The translations under genes were made by a program, and so were the position numbers. This document shows positions 22,346-33,204 of a stretch of 64,000 nucleotides of DNA, piece by piece. The notes below the pieces were generated by a model. That model had not been told where the DNA came from. It searched no databases and saw only the letters and a list, made by a program, of their open reading frames with translations. This DNA comes from Nemophila menziesii (Eukaryota; Streptophyta; Magnoliopsida; Boraginales; Hydrophyllaceae): the NCBI GenBank assembly GCA_029959085.1, contig JARWIR010000008.1, forward strand, positions 15,610,001 through 15,674,000, in the 5' to 3' direction. How positions within the stretch are numbered: position 1 is the first letter of the stretch; the number at the start of each line of letters is the position of its first letter.

Positions 22346-24311
22346 TCAGTAAATCTCACCATTAGTTCTTATGTTATGCGAAACAAGAAATCATATCCTA
22401 ACGTTTATGTAGCATAATTGCCCAAAGAGGACTAAATTCGCAATGTTAAAGGCAATTTCGTATTAACACAAGGAGCAATGGTGCAATAAACAATTCGAAT
22501 AATACAATAAACAAATATTCAAAAGTCAAACCAACCTAGAACCAATGAATTATACCACACTTCCATATCAAATCTTTCAGTTATGAAAATGGTAAATAAG
22601 AAAATAGGATAGAAGATACAAAATGCAACACCTGTAACTGTAGCAAGCTGTTACTTTAACGCAGGAACTAGTACCTGTAATGAATCCATAATCAGATAAA
22701 AAAACTGTGAACATTCATTATAGAGATATAAAAAGTGCACTCTTTGAGGCCATCTCTACAAATTTCATGAATTGAAATCAAAAGCTGATTTGTACTTACA
22801 CATTTCTACAATAATCTAATCGCATTATATGTAAAAACCTCGGTGAGACATGCACCAATAAATGACACTGATAATATTCCAAGCGAGGCATTCACCTAAC
22901 AACATATATATATATATATATATACTCACCACATATTCAAATTCAATCACAAAAAAGAACTCAAATTGAACAGACCTGCTGCTTGATGATTATTGAGCAA
23001 ACCTCTGCATCCAAAGTTAAAGGAAAATTATGACAACAAATATAATTAAGTTGCTTATGTGATAGCTTTAGCTGAAGAGAATTTTATCTTAAGCAGAATA
23101 TTTGTTGATAGTACAACTGATTTTAGAATTTTATCAAACAGTTCGTTGGCATACATAAATAGATCAATCACTGTCCAATTCACTATCATATCAATGCCCA
23201 AGGTATCAACTAGGTCAAAACTATAAATTAATTAATGGAATATATATCTAAATCATTCTGAAATTAGACAAAGTTAATAATCAAATAAATTGTATAAATA
23301 GATTTTAAGCTGGCAAAACTTACTTTTTTTTTAAAATTAATCCTCTGAGCTATGAAAGCTTGAAATGCGATCAGACTCAAATCTGTAATATGAGCTGACT
23401 TTTGGCAGACACGAGAAGAATCTGTTCGTGGAGAGGTTAGTCTGGTACATCTCTGGGTACTGCAATTCACACTTGATGTCATCAGAATCTTTCAGAGACA
23501 AAGATTATGAGCCACAACAGAAATTGCTAGCACTTAAGAAATAGATTAGGTATAGGTATGGAGAGAGAAGATAAAAAAATTTATGGATGCGAGTGGAGAT
23601 TAAATATTGAGAGGTGGAGTAGATTATGCTTGTGGTGGAAATTGTTGGTTTCATAGAGTGGGAATGGCGGTGGAGACGATGCGTCTTCTTCTCTGCATAG
23701 AAGTCCGGCGTGGAAGCTTCGGTGGTACAGAGAACAGCGAGATGGAAGATAACGATTATAGGAAAGAGCTTAAGTGAATTAAAAAAAGCTAAAGCTATAA
23801 ATTATTTAATTTTGTTTGTCCTTTTCTTTTTCTCACGTCAGATTTCTAATAAATAAATAAATAAATTTAAAATTTAGTATTTTAAAATATAAAAAATTAA
23901 ATTATTTGCATAGTACTTTTAATATGTACCTATTTTTTATTATAAATATAAAATAATATTTTATTTTGAAAAAAATTTAAAAAATTATAATTATTTTAAT
24001 AATAATAACATTTTTCATAAAATAATAATAATATATTTCATTTTCTAACTAAATTTTAATATAAAATTTTAGGTATTTTAAAAATTAATAAATTTAAAAA
24101 AGGATATAAAAATATCAAGTTTAAATAACAGGTGTAGTAAAATTATTTGAAGTTAATAGCCCACTATTATCAAGGAAAGTAGAAAATTGTTTGCACTAAT
24201 AGACGACACTTATTAAAGGCATGTGGTCAATTTCAAAATTGACGTTTTTTTAACAACTAGTTAACGGGGAGTGGGGAAAAAAGAGTTGGCAAATCACTGT
24301 TTTCTTGTAGT
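22346..24311. other. CACTA right third, no recognised gene
   Basis: Contains AT-rich DNA. A small leftward frame near 23480-23264 has no recognised domain. About 23800-24250 is extremely AT-rich subterminal sequence. The (TA)n run near 22915 is a simple repeat. If the captured minus-strand exons are transcribed, their promoter would lie here; I see no convincing elements. Confidence 0.4.
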
Positions 24312-25154
24312 GGCACCACCATCTCTGCCACACCAGCCACAATAAATCATCCTTGCCGCGCCCTCCAATTGATACCACTACGGCTATCTCTGCAACTCGT
24401 AGGGCTCACTTGGCAATAGAGTACAACACCTTGGCATCAAAATCTTCAAATTCATGTAATTATCACTGCACACGATATATATGATCTATTATAACCCGGT
24501 AAGTTTTCTTACATTTTCTCTCCCCTTAACTTGCCCCGTCCTATCAAATCCAATTCCGCAAATAACCAATAGAAATACAACTCAGTAGATGAATAAAACT
24601 TGTAACTCAAATTGGAACCCTAGATCTGCTTATTAATCTTGCAATAGATTTTCGTATTATTTTCAGATCTAATTATGTAATTGTAGGTATCTTTTTTACT
24701 GTTATTCATAGATTTAGACCCCATTCCCATATTATGATAGATCTTGCATATACAATTCCCATATTATGAATGTGATGGTTTACGGTAAAAACTTTACCTT
24801 GATTTTGTTATTATGAACTTCAACCAATCACATTTGGCCACTTTCCATATAGTCCCTCACAAACATCAGTCCACACTATTATTCCCTCTATCATTTCCTA
24901 CGCATAAGGGACTAATCTTAACTAACAAGCAAAAAGTAACAAACTTAGGAAAATCCTAGGAATAGAGAGAACTTTAGGTTTCATTACATTAATGAGTTGT
25001 TTATGTAATTTACAGGAAAAATGATCGTTGACCATGTCATTTCAACAAAGTACACACCATTCTATGTAAGTCTTATTACCCATTGTTATATGGATATTAG
25101 TTATTAAATAGTTATAAGTTGCACTTAATAATCCTTAGATGATTGTTTTATTTT

Positions 25155-25317
25155 AGGTGATAGGTTGGTGGTGGTGGTGGCGGAGGTGGTGCTAACACCT
25201 TTCTTGGGCGCCCCCTTGGCCGCTTCTCGGTGAAACTCGAGGAAACGGTCTCTTGTGGCGCTGGTGAAGCTGGATCAGACGGTGGTGGAGCGGGGGCAAC
25301 CTTTCGAGGACGCGCCC
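25155..25317 (-). pseudogene. AT-hook protein, part one, unit 2
   Basis: Leftward frame with KRPRGRPRKV, a run of eight Pro, and a degenerate hook ARPRKVAPAPPP. Its continuation is displaced to 25801-25935 by the kinase fragment. See the uninterrupted form at 39545-39949. Confidence 0.55.
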
Positions 25318-25800
25318 ACAACAGCTGGAGGCAAAAACATCTTCTGATACTACAGGTGAGAACAATTTGGAATTTACTGTGAATAATTTCTAATAAAAAT
25401 CTCACTCTTGAAATGATATTTTTTTTTTTTGATAAGGTGCAGAATATCTTGAGGGGAAGATGTTATATGATACAGAGAGATATGCAGATAGTGTAATCGA
25501 CCAGATTGACCCTTTACTTGGAACAGTTGCGGAGTGGGAAATCCCATGGGAGGATCTTCAGATTGGAGAAAGAATAGGGATTGGTAAGATTTTTGTACAA
25601 TAAAACATATGATTGTGTAAAATCTAATGAATTTTTGTTATCATAGGTTCCTATGGAGAAGTATATAAAGCTGAATGGAATGGCACAGTAAGTTATCTAA
25701 ATTTTCACTCCTAATTAAATTACTATCTACTGTATGGGTTAATGTTACTTTTGTTTCAGGAAGTAGCTGTTAAGAAATTCACGAACCAAGATGTTTCAGG
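25318..25800 (+). pseudogene. Raf-like MAPKKK fragment, unit 2 (four exon pieces)
   Basis: Exon pieces: 25318-25355 (QQLEAKTSSDTTG); 25437-25583 (AEYLEGKMLYDT to ERIGIG); 25647-25687 (SYGEVYKAEWNGT); and 25760-25800 (EVAVKKFTNQDVSG), all with GT-AG introns in consistent phase. Together they cover the linker, Gly-rich loop and the ATP-anchoring Lys of VAVKK in a CTR1/EDR1-group kinase. The fragment stops in the middle of the N-lobe, at the exact point where AT-hook sequence resumes. No catalytic or activation loop is present, so no kinase activity is expected. Confidence 0.85.
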
Positions 25801-25990
25801 AGATTCAGAGAGGCCGAATTGATAGGGGTAGGTAATGTTAGTAAGGGAGGTGGTGGTGGTGCTAGCACTGGGGTGACCACCTTGCGTGGTCGGCCCCGTT
25901 GCCTCTTAGTGGGAAGAGGTGGTGGTGGTGCTAGGTTTGCCATGACTGGGAGAGAGAAAGATAAGCGTTGTGAAGGTCAGGTGCAATGTG
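25801..25990 (-). pseudogene. AT-hook protein, part two, unit 2
   Basis: Leftward RGRPRK-type hook in the segment containing CTTGCGTGGTCGGCCCCGTT. It is the continuation of the frame cut at 25317. The plus strand of the same bases also reads TTLRGRPR in an open, Gly-rich frame. Confidence 0.5.
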
Positions 25991-27452
25991 AACTTGTCTG
26001 TAAAGCTGCATTATAACAGTGCCTTAGATAGATTGCAGTGGTATGTAAATTTTATATTATATTACACTACATATATGTATATACACATTTTTTTAATAAG
26101 CTGCTAAAGTATTTATTTGGTGGTTGAAACAGTTTTCCTGATGGGAATGATGCTAAAAGATGCTGGCCATGGCATTTCAACAAGAGTGACTCCTCTGTAA
26201 GACTTTCCCTTTCTAGGAAGGACCAAGCTCCAAGGAAATCCCAAACACACCTTGGGATAAGCTCAATAGGGAGTAGATATTGAACTGTATATGATAATGT
26301 TAGGACTGATATTTTCTTTTCTTTTTTTCTCGTGTAACTACATGTATTTATTTTCACTTGGTACAGATTATTGATTTGGTTTTAGTATTTTTTAAATTCT
26401 ATCTATTGATTCTCATAATATACATTAATTTCTTTTTATGAATGCTCAGTTTTCAAACATCAGCTTTTTTATTAAATGATTCGTTTTTTATTATATGATT
26501 CGTTAAAGATTGTGATTTAATAATTAAAAAAAACATGGTGATACTTTTAAAAATTGTTAATGAATTAACTAGATGGGTCCATCAGTTATGATCTTACCAA
26601 GCTTAAAAGCTTAAATAGGGTAGTTATTCATTTTGACACACAATTTTTGCATTTATGTGTTTCTTTTTTCCATACATGTTGGATCTCAATCATAATTTTT
26701 TTTTACTAAATCTCGGTTTTTTCGAAACAATTTTAAAGATCCTTGTTCTGCGTAAGTACTATTCTTTTAGATATTTCTCTAGTTGGACTTTTTGAAAGAA
26801 TTTTAAGTGTTGTCCATCCAATCTTGTCCCTCATTAAGTACTCCCCATAAGCTATATAGGAAGAATTGCATATTCCACTAGTTTTGTCTTTAACTTTAAT
26901 CCTGCCTTGATTAGTTAATACACGCATAAATTGGACTCTTTATAAATACGAGTTACCTTCTATTTCGGTGTGTTTACATTGTCCTTCACTAACACCGCAA
27001 TTCTCGTAAATCTGTCTTAATACTTAACCTAAAGAAAATTCACTACTTTGTCATCCCGAGACTAAAATGAAGAGCATATAACTCAGACCGTGACCACAGA
27101 TTCCACCACAGACGACCTTGAAAATCCACATAAAAACATTTCATCTATATTACAAAACAACCTCTATTGTTGGCTAAAATAGAATTATGTCTATAACATT
27201 CATATAAATAATGTTTAATCCTCGCAACCAATTTTACCTATTTTACAAAGCAACTTTTTGCTGAAATTACCAATCTATGATCGATCTCTTTACCCCTACG
27301 CATAAGCATACATTTGTGGTAAATTAATGTCTTGTCTTTTGTGATAGATTGATACATTCTCGAGACATTGTTTGATAGTGTTTTAGTTCTTAAATGCGAG
27401 ATTTATCCTTTGTATTTGATATATTTTGATTTAGTGGTTTAATCTTGGATGA

Positions 27453-28439
27453 TTAAATGTTTGAAACATTTTTTTTAGGTAATTTGTGTTTTAGGTGTGA
27501 AACTCCTCGGTACATGGATTGTATTAGAGCTCAAATATAAATCCAAGACTTCTGAAATTAAATAAGAAACCCAAATCAAGTCACAAAAGGAGCCAAGAAT
27601 TCCAGTTGAACTCAATAAAAAGTCTCGAGAAAGTACTTCTACCAACTTGCAAAAATAATAACAGTAATTAGTAGTGAATTAGCTCGTGATATTTACACAT
27701 AAAATAGATTTAGCAGTCTAGTGCACGTGGTAAAAAGGGAGTCCAAATCTGTGTTAAGACGCGAATGTAATGCCAGTTTACTAAAAAGATTCAAAGATGT
27801 AAGAAAAGTCCACTATGCCACTTTTGACTCACTTAAGTTGGCCCAAATGAGTTAAAACATTTTTCAGATCCTATATACTTATTTTGGCCTTCAAAAAATG
27901 TCACTCATCATATTCAAGAGTTAGAAACGTGGAAAGTAAGGAGACAAGAGTTGGAGTTCAAGGACAACACCGTTTATTCCCTTAATTAATGTAATTCTTC
28001 TGTCTTTTTGGTTCTTTCTTTAGTAATGACATTAATTGCTTTGATTTTTCTATTTTCCATTATGATATAATTTCCTAATACTTGAGAATCGTAAGGGTGT
28101 GAACCCTAGATAATGATTTTCTATTGATTTGAGATTTTACATTTAAATGGATTTATGATATTTCCATTAAATATGAATTTGTTAATTGTGTGAGCCTATT
28201 TCTCTGATCAATTAGTTGGTTAGTATAGCAACCTAACCACTGTCGTTAGGGGGTTGAGTTGTGGAGCATAATTTATATTCATTTGATATGTGTTAGTGAA
28301 CCGAGAGATCTTAACTAATCAAATGGTCAATAGGACTATAGTCTATTTGTCCCATTACTTAGTAATGTCACTCGGTAGAGGTCGTTAGAGTGCCAGGGGC
28401 AACCCCTTGTCTACCCAAAGAGGATTTAAGAGGATAGTT
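27453..28439. repeat. Unidentified segment upstream of LINE, unit 2
   Basis: About 0.98 kb, repeated at 55226-56174 and nowhere else. It starts TGTTTGAAACATTTTTTT and includes GTGAAACTCCTCGGTACATG and AGTGCCAGGGGCAACCCC. It has no long frame and no terminal repeats. It may be an LTR-like or other repeat into which the LINE inserted, or the LINE's own rearranged 5' part. Undecided. Confidence 0.4.
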
Positions 28440-30277
28440 GAATCCCTATTAGTGGTTAAATATGAAATTCGTCTTTAAATCAAGAAAAGTTAAATCAAGA
28501 ATCATGTTAGCACAATCGGTACTTTCGATTATTCCTACCTATATGATGCAATTTATGAAATTTCCGATCTATGTTTGTGAAAAAATTGACGGGATTATTC
28601 GATATTTTATATGGGGTTCGTCAAACGAGGGTCGGAAAATTCATTGGATATTGTGGGATGCGCTTTGTCGTCCTAAGAAGTGTGGGGTTTAGGCTTAAGA
28701 GGCGCGCGGAATTATAATAAGACTCTATTAGCTAAGCTAGGGTGGAAGATAATTAAGAACGACCCAGCTCTGTGGGTTCGGGCTCTTAAGCAAAAGTACT
28801 TCCGTGATGGATTTCTGAACCGAGAGGAAAAAACGGCAGATTCGAGGATGTGTAAAAACATCCTATATGGCTGAAAGGTACTAAGAGATGGTGTAGTACA
28901 GACGCGAACTGAATAAAATAGGGTGTATAGTTGGAGGTTAGAGTCATCGGGTACATCCTCGGTAAGAACATCATATATTAGCTTGATGCCAAGGGGAATG
29001 GAGACTAGATTCGATTGGAAGTTAGTATAGTCTTTAAAGTGTCCGCAAAAGGTCAAAATCTTACTTTGGCGAGCGATTTGGAACAGCCTTCCAGCAAGGG
29101 AGAATCTTGCTATGCGTGGTGTTGTTGAAGACCCCAAGTGTCAAGTCTGTGGCCTGGACAATGAAAGCTCGCCTCACTTGTTTCAGGAGTGCGGTAGCTA
29201 TGAAATCTTGATGTTTAAGTTCATTACAGTGGCAGTGAGAAGGGACCTGTTGGGTAATTCGCGAGGTGTTGTGGCAGGGAGTATAAGAGTAAGTGGGATA
29301 CAGAATGAGGGAGGGACTGACCTGGACAGAAGAAAACAGCACCGGGAGAAAAGAGTGGGCCGAGACAGCAGGTCGCAAGCTTCTAGAACAGGCGCGGCAG
29401 ACCAGGGACCTGTTCTGCAACCAAATGGAAATGTACCTGTACAGCGAAGTGAAGAGGAATGTGAGGACTGGTGGACTAAATCGTTGTTCAGTAAAAGCAC
29501 GATTGGAGGAATTGAGCTGAATAGTATAATTGCAGCTTTTATTTGGACCGTCTGGACAGACCGAAACAGGAGGATCTTCGAGGTAACAGCGCAGAAAAGG
29601 ACTCCGAATGAGTTTAAAGCAGTAGTGTTAAATGCGCTACGCGATTACATTAGAGCATGGGGTATCGAAAGAGACGGCGGACTGATCACTTCGGCTCGTA
29701 GCGTGTTAGTTAAATGGGTTAAACCCGAAGATAACCGGGTTAAGCTCAATATCGATAGGGCGTTCACGAACAACAGAGAAGTTGCCGGAATAGGAGGCCA
29801 TTTCGAAATCATAAGGGCAATTAGTTGGGAGGCTTTGCGGGAGGTTGCGAAGCACAAACACCTTTCGAATCAGAGCTCCTAGCGCTAAGGTTCGGACTTA
29901 ACATGGCAGTTAATCAGGGTTATTCGAACCTTATCATTGAGATGGACTCGAGTGAGTTGCACGCGCTAGTGAAGGATGGTGCGAACTCAAGTGTCTCCTC
30001 AAATGATATAATTCAGACGTGTCGTATGATATTGGAGTCTAACAGAAACTTTAAATTGGTATGGAACTATCGCGAAACTAATAGCTGCAAATTGACTGGT
30101 AAAATTTGGATTAAATAGTACAACAAGACCGACTTTCTACAGGGACCTGCTGAAAGGAATTTGGCGTTTTTTGGTCAAGGATCGGTGCGGCTGGGTCGTG
30201 CATAGAGTTTGTATAATTAATAATATGTAGAAAGTTTCTTCTGGGCCTTTATGGGCTCATGTGTAACAAAAAAAAAA
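28440..30277 (+). pseudogene. 5'-truncated L1-type LINE ORF2: RT C-terminus, zf-RVT, RNase H
   Basis: Rightward in shifting frames: SRIMLAQSVLSIIPTYMMQF and FIWGSSNEGRKIHWILWD (RT thumb); GLGLRGARNYNKTLLAKLGW; WSLKCPQKV-like with a stop; then the zf-RVT zinc-binding region CQVCGLDNESSPHLFQEC (about 29140-29200); then a linker; then RNase H from about 29730 (VKLNIDRAFTNN, ELLALRFGL, NLIIEMDS). The first catalytic Asp is flanked by R instead of the usual G. A frameshift within RNase H near 29820 is shared with unit 4. An A-rich tail ends the element at about 30277. It is inactive. Confidence 0.85.
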
Positions 30278-31545
30278 GATTAATGAAATATTGCAAATAA
30301 CTCCTGACAATTAACAGGGTAAAGAAAGGAGCCGAAGTAGATGAAAAATAGACTACACTCGACATAATTTAGAAAAAAGGAAAAAATAAATTGCAATATT
30401 TCACATGGAGTTTATCAAAAAGATCTATTGTTCTTGATGACAACTAACATGGTAAGTAAAGGAAAAATATAGTTTGTCAAATGATGTAATAGTTATCGGA
30501 GCGCTTGAGCTAATGTACTTGATCCTTGCAAATGACATAAAAATAAAGCGTTGAATCAGTTTGAAAAACCATGTTCAGGTGTGATAGAAATAAAATAGAT
30601 GTTGACATTAATTTCAAAGTACCTCTTCATCTCTGCGATTGAGCAGCTTCAATTTCTTGAAAATGTAACTGATAACATTTTTATTTTTTGACCTCCTTTA
30701 AGCAGTAGTTACTGAAATGTAAACATCTTTTATTACCAACCCAAATCGAGGCTCCAAGTTGTATCTCAAAGAGGTGGCCCAATAAGCCCTTGTCTCCATT
30801 TCTGCCCAGTTATCATCTTCTCCCCTTTAAATAAATCATAATCGCTTACTCCTCTCTGTCGCATTTCTATGGTGCCGCACCATCTCTGCGAATTATACAA
30901 TCCTTCATCAAAATATCCCATAATCCAACATCTATAATTAACGCCCCCAAGAGATTCGGCCCATATCCAATTCAAAACTTGTCGCCCCCATATCCTTCAC
31001 CATTCGAACACTGCACCAGTCCCACACAAATCGTAGAGCTACCTTGGAAATAGATCACAACACGGCATCGGAATCAAAATCTTCAAATCCCCCCCTTAAA
31101 TTGTCAGATCCAATTTCTTGAGGGTTTAGCGCTTTCATTTATTTAACTAGAGCTCTTATGCATATAACCATTGGAAATACAACTTAGTAGATAAACTTGT
31201 GACTCAAAATGAAACCCAAAATATACTTATTAATCTTGCAATAGGATTTCGTATAATTTTTAGATCTAGTTATGTAATTGTAGGTACTTTTGTACTGTTA
31301 ATCATAGATTTAGATCCTATTCCCATATTGTGATAGATCTCCTATATCCAACCCAAATTACTTACTCATATTATAAATGGGATCGGATGTTTAACAATTA
31401 GAACCTCACATCAATTTCAAACCCTGATTTTGTTACTATGAACTTCAACTAATCGCGTTCAACCACCCTACGTACTATAGTTTATAGTCCCTGGTCCATA
31501 CCATTATTCCTTCTATCATTTCCTATGTAAAAGTGCCCAATCTTT
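30278..31545. repeat. M block, unit 2, transposase part deleted
   Basis: Matches 13228-14505 including the XH-tail relic (about 30605-30730). After GTGCCCAATC at 31543 the sequence jumps to what corresponds to 15725 in unit 1, so about 1.2 kb holding the MULE exon is missing. A leftward 69-codon frame here is conserved in unit 1 but matches no known family. Confidence 0.6.
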
Positions 31546-31654
31546 TTTCTTTTATTTTCTCATATCTCTTAAAGTCGGCCCGAGCATCTTGGGTATCTAA
31601 AGAGAAAACAAAAAATAGGGATTTTTCTAATATAATAAAAAAATTATTCAACTA
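31546..31654. mobile_element. hAT terminus remnant at the broken end of X2
   Basis: TCGGCCCGAGCATCTTGGGT begins at 31575 and resembles the right terminus of the hAT element ending at 60420. There is no second end and no target duplication. It marks where the IDN2-like relic is cut off, as at 15759 and 61658. Confidence 0.5.
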
Positions 31655-33204
31655 TTTTATTTTGCTCTGCACAGCAGCATCAATTAAACCCATATGTTTG
31701 ATAACCTCTAATTTCCCTTTTAACTCTGCATTTTCCATCTCTAATTTCCAACTCAAGTATCTTCGTCAAAGCTTCCTCCTTCTCCCTCTGAACATTTTGT
31801 TCCCCAAAAACAAACAAGAAATGATTTTTATATCAGTCAGAGTAGAAGAATGCATAATCACATCAAAGGAGAACACACAAACACACCTTCTGTTCCTCAA
31901 CAAGCTTAACACATCCTCGTCAGCTTTCCTATGCTCCTCAGAGGAGGCCATCTGAAGTGAATTGTTCGGAGCATAACTCTGGAATTAAATACAACCAAAA
32001 AAACCTCAATATTGGACAAAGAATTAATACAACATATTATCAAAGACACAAAAAGGTTAGTTAAGAATCTCACCTTTTTCTTATCTTCTTCAAGCTTTTG
32101 TCTTTCACGTTCAATTAAGGCTTCACATTTATTGAGGTGTATGCTCCAAGAATTATGCTATTGCTTTTTGTTCTCCAATTCATTTTTTAACTTATCCTGT
32201 TCATAAAGAACTCTCTTCACATGTTCTCCAGCAATTCTTTGCATTCATCTTGTTTCTGCAATCATAAGAAATAACAAACATAAAATTTATAATCGTAACT
32301 TCCCAAGAAGATAACTTAAAAGGATTACCTTCAAAAAATGATTGATGCAGAATTTCTTGCTCCTCAAGCATCCTACTCAAATTCATCACCCCCACAGTAT
32401 TTTTAGTTTGCAACTCATCCAGATTTTTGTTTTTCAAGTCAATCTCAGAAGCCAAATTAGCTACAACTTTGTCTCTATCTTGAGTAGCTTCCTTGACCAG
32501 GTCCGAGACACGAAGATAAACACCAATTTTCCCTTCCGATTTATAATCATCTTCACGAGCAAACCAACTGTAAAAACTCGATCCAGGTAAATCTTTACAT
32601 ATATTCCATTCCTTCTTACTAGAGCTAAGAGCTTCAAAGGACTTTTCGAACTCCATAGCATCTTAAATCCACTCCAATCACTTTCAAACTTCACAACAGC
32701 ATGTCCCATTTGCTTTTCTGAATCCCAATAAATCTGGACATCTAATGGCTTATATTTTGACAACTTCTTCAACCAGTAGCTTCTATTATCCACATCATTG
32801 ACTTCTTTCTTGATATTAACAATGATTCCAGTTCATGGCCAGCAATATAATTCAGTTTGCTCAACTTTACTTTCAGGAGTAGGTGCAGTTCAATCGCACG
32901 TTGAGGTAATGGCTCAGCCGCGTTAGCTAAAACATTAACCAAAAACTTAGCGAGAGCTAATGATTTGCTTTCTGTTGTGCACTTCCTTTAGCAGAACATT
33001 TACCCCACCCTAGTAGCATGTTGAAGAAGTTCCTTGTACTTGTAATCTTGCTTCTTTCTACCCACACAAAAATGACACCTCAGACATCCATGTGGGCCCT
33101 TCACTTTGTATACTCCTGACATAAATTTTTTGTAAGGTTTTTCCTTGTATTTTTCGATATATGAGACTTAACTCTGACATTTCATCTGATGAACTGCTTC
33201 CCAT
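31655..33204 (-). pseudogene. X2: IDN2/FDM-like gene, zf-XS, XS and coiled coil
   Basis: Leftward from ATG at 33204. zf-XS lies at about 33130-32960 (pieces of C-H-F-C and DYKYKDLLQHAT in broken frames). XS domain: GIIVNIKKEVNDVDN, YKPLDVQIYWDSEKQMGHA, VVKFESDWSGFK, then in another frame MEFEKSFEALSSSKKEWNI, GSSFYSWFAREDDYKSEGK. The coiled coil follows to 31655. Shared disablements: TGA inside W-P-W, a one-base loss after SGFK, and one after DEDVL. Unlike X3 and X4, this copy also has a deletion after KIGVYLR (the NGKLKTIS piece is missing) and a deletion near 31748 (KQKLEMEN region). The native protein would be an RdDM dsRNA-binding factor. Confidence 0.85.

Larger units (their letters stand above)
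18720..24312 (-). mobile_element. CACTA (En/Spm) transposon carrying captured host-gene exons
   Basis: A 5593-base insertion flanked by GCA on both sides. The right end, read inward on the minus strand, is CACTACAAGAAAACAGTG. The left end is CACAACAAGAAAATC, with one substitution in the CACTA motif. Units 1, 3 and 4 have the uninterrupted target (GCGCACCACCATCTCTGCC), which confirms the borders. Subterminal repeats occupy 18871-19130. The interior minus strand holds exons resembling a KH-domain protein and a GH38 alpha-mannosidase plus unidentified exons. No TNP2-type transposase was recognised, so it is probably non-autonomous. (TA)n runs lie at about 19609-19637 and 22908-22924. Confidence 0.9.
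24313..27452. repeat. K block right part, unit 2
   Basis: Continues from 18719 after the CACTA element and matches 9768-12730 of unit 1 almost base for base. It carries the most complete kinase fragment of the array. TATAAATA near 26942 corresponds to the element at 12216. After GATGATTAAA at 27453 it joins the unidentified segment. Confidence 0.7.

Noticed and set aside
28712..29500. Leftward frames of 100-141 codons over the LINE copies (also 56438-57226)
   Set aside because: They are antisense to the recognisable LINE ORF2 and have no domain; they are mirror frames of the coding strand.
32342..32590. Plus-strand frames over the X pseudogenes
   Set aside because: Antisense to clear XS and coiled-coil sequence; length is due to low stop density in the complement.
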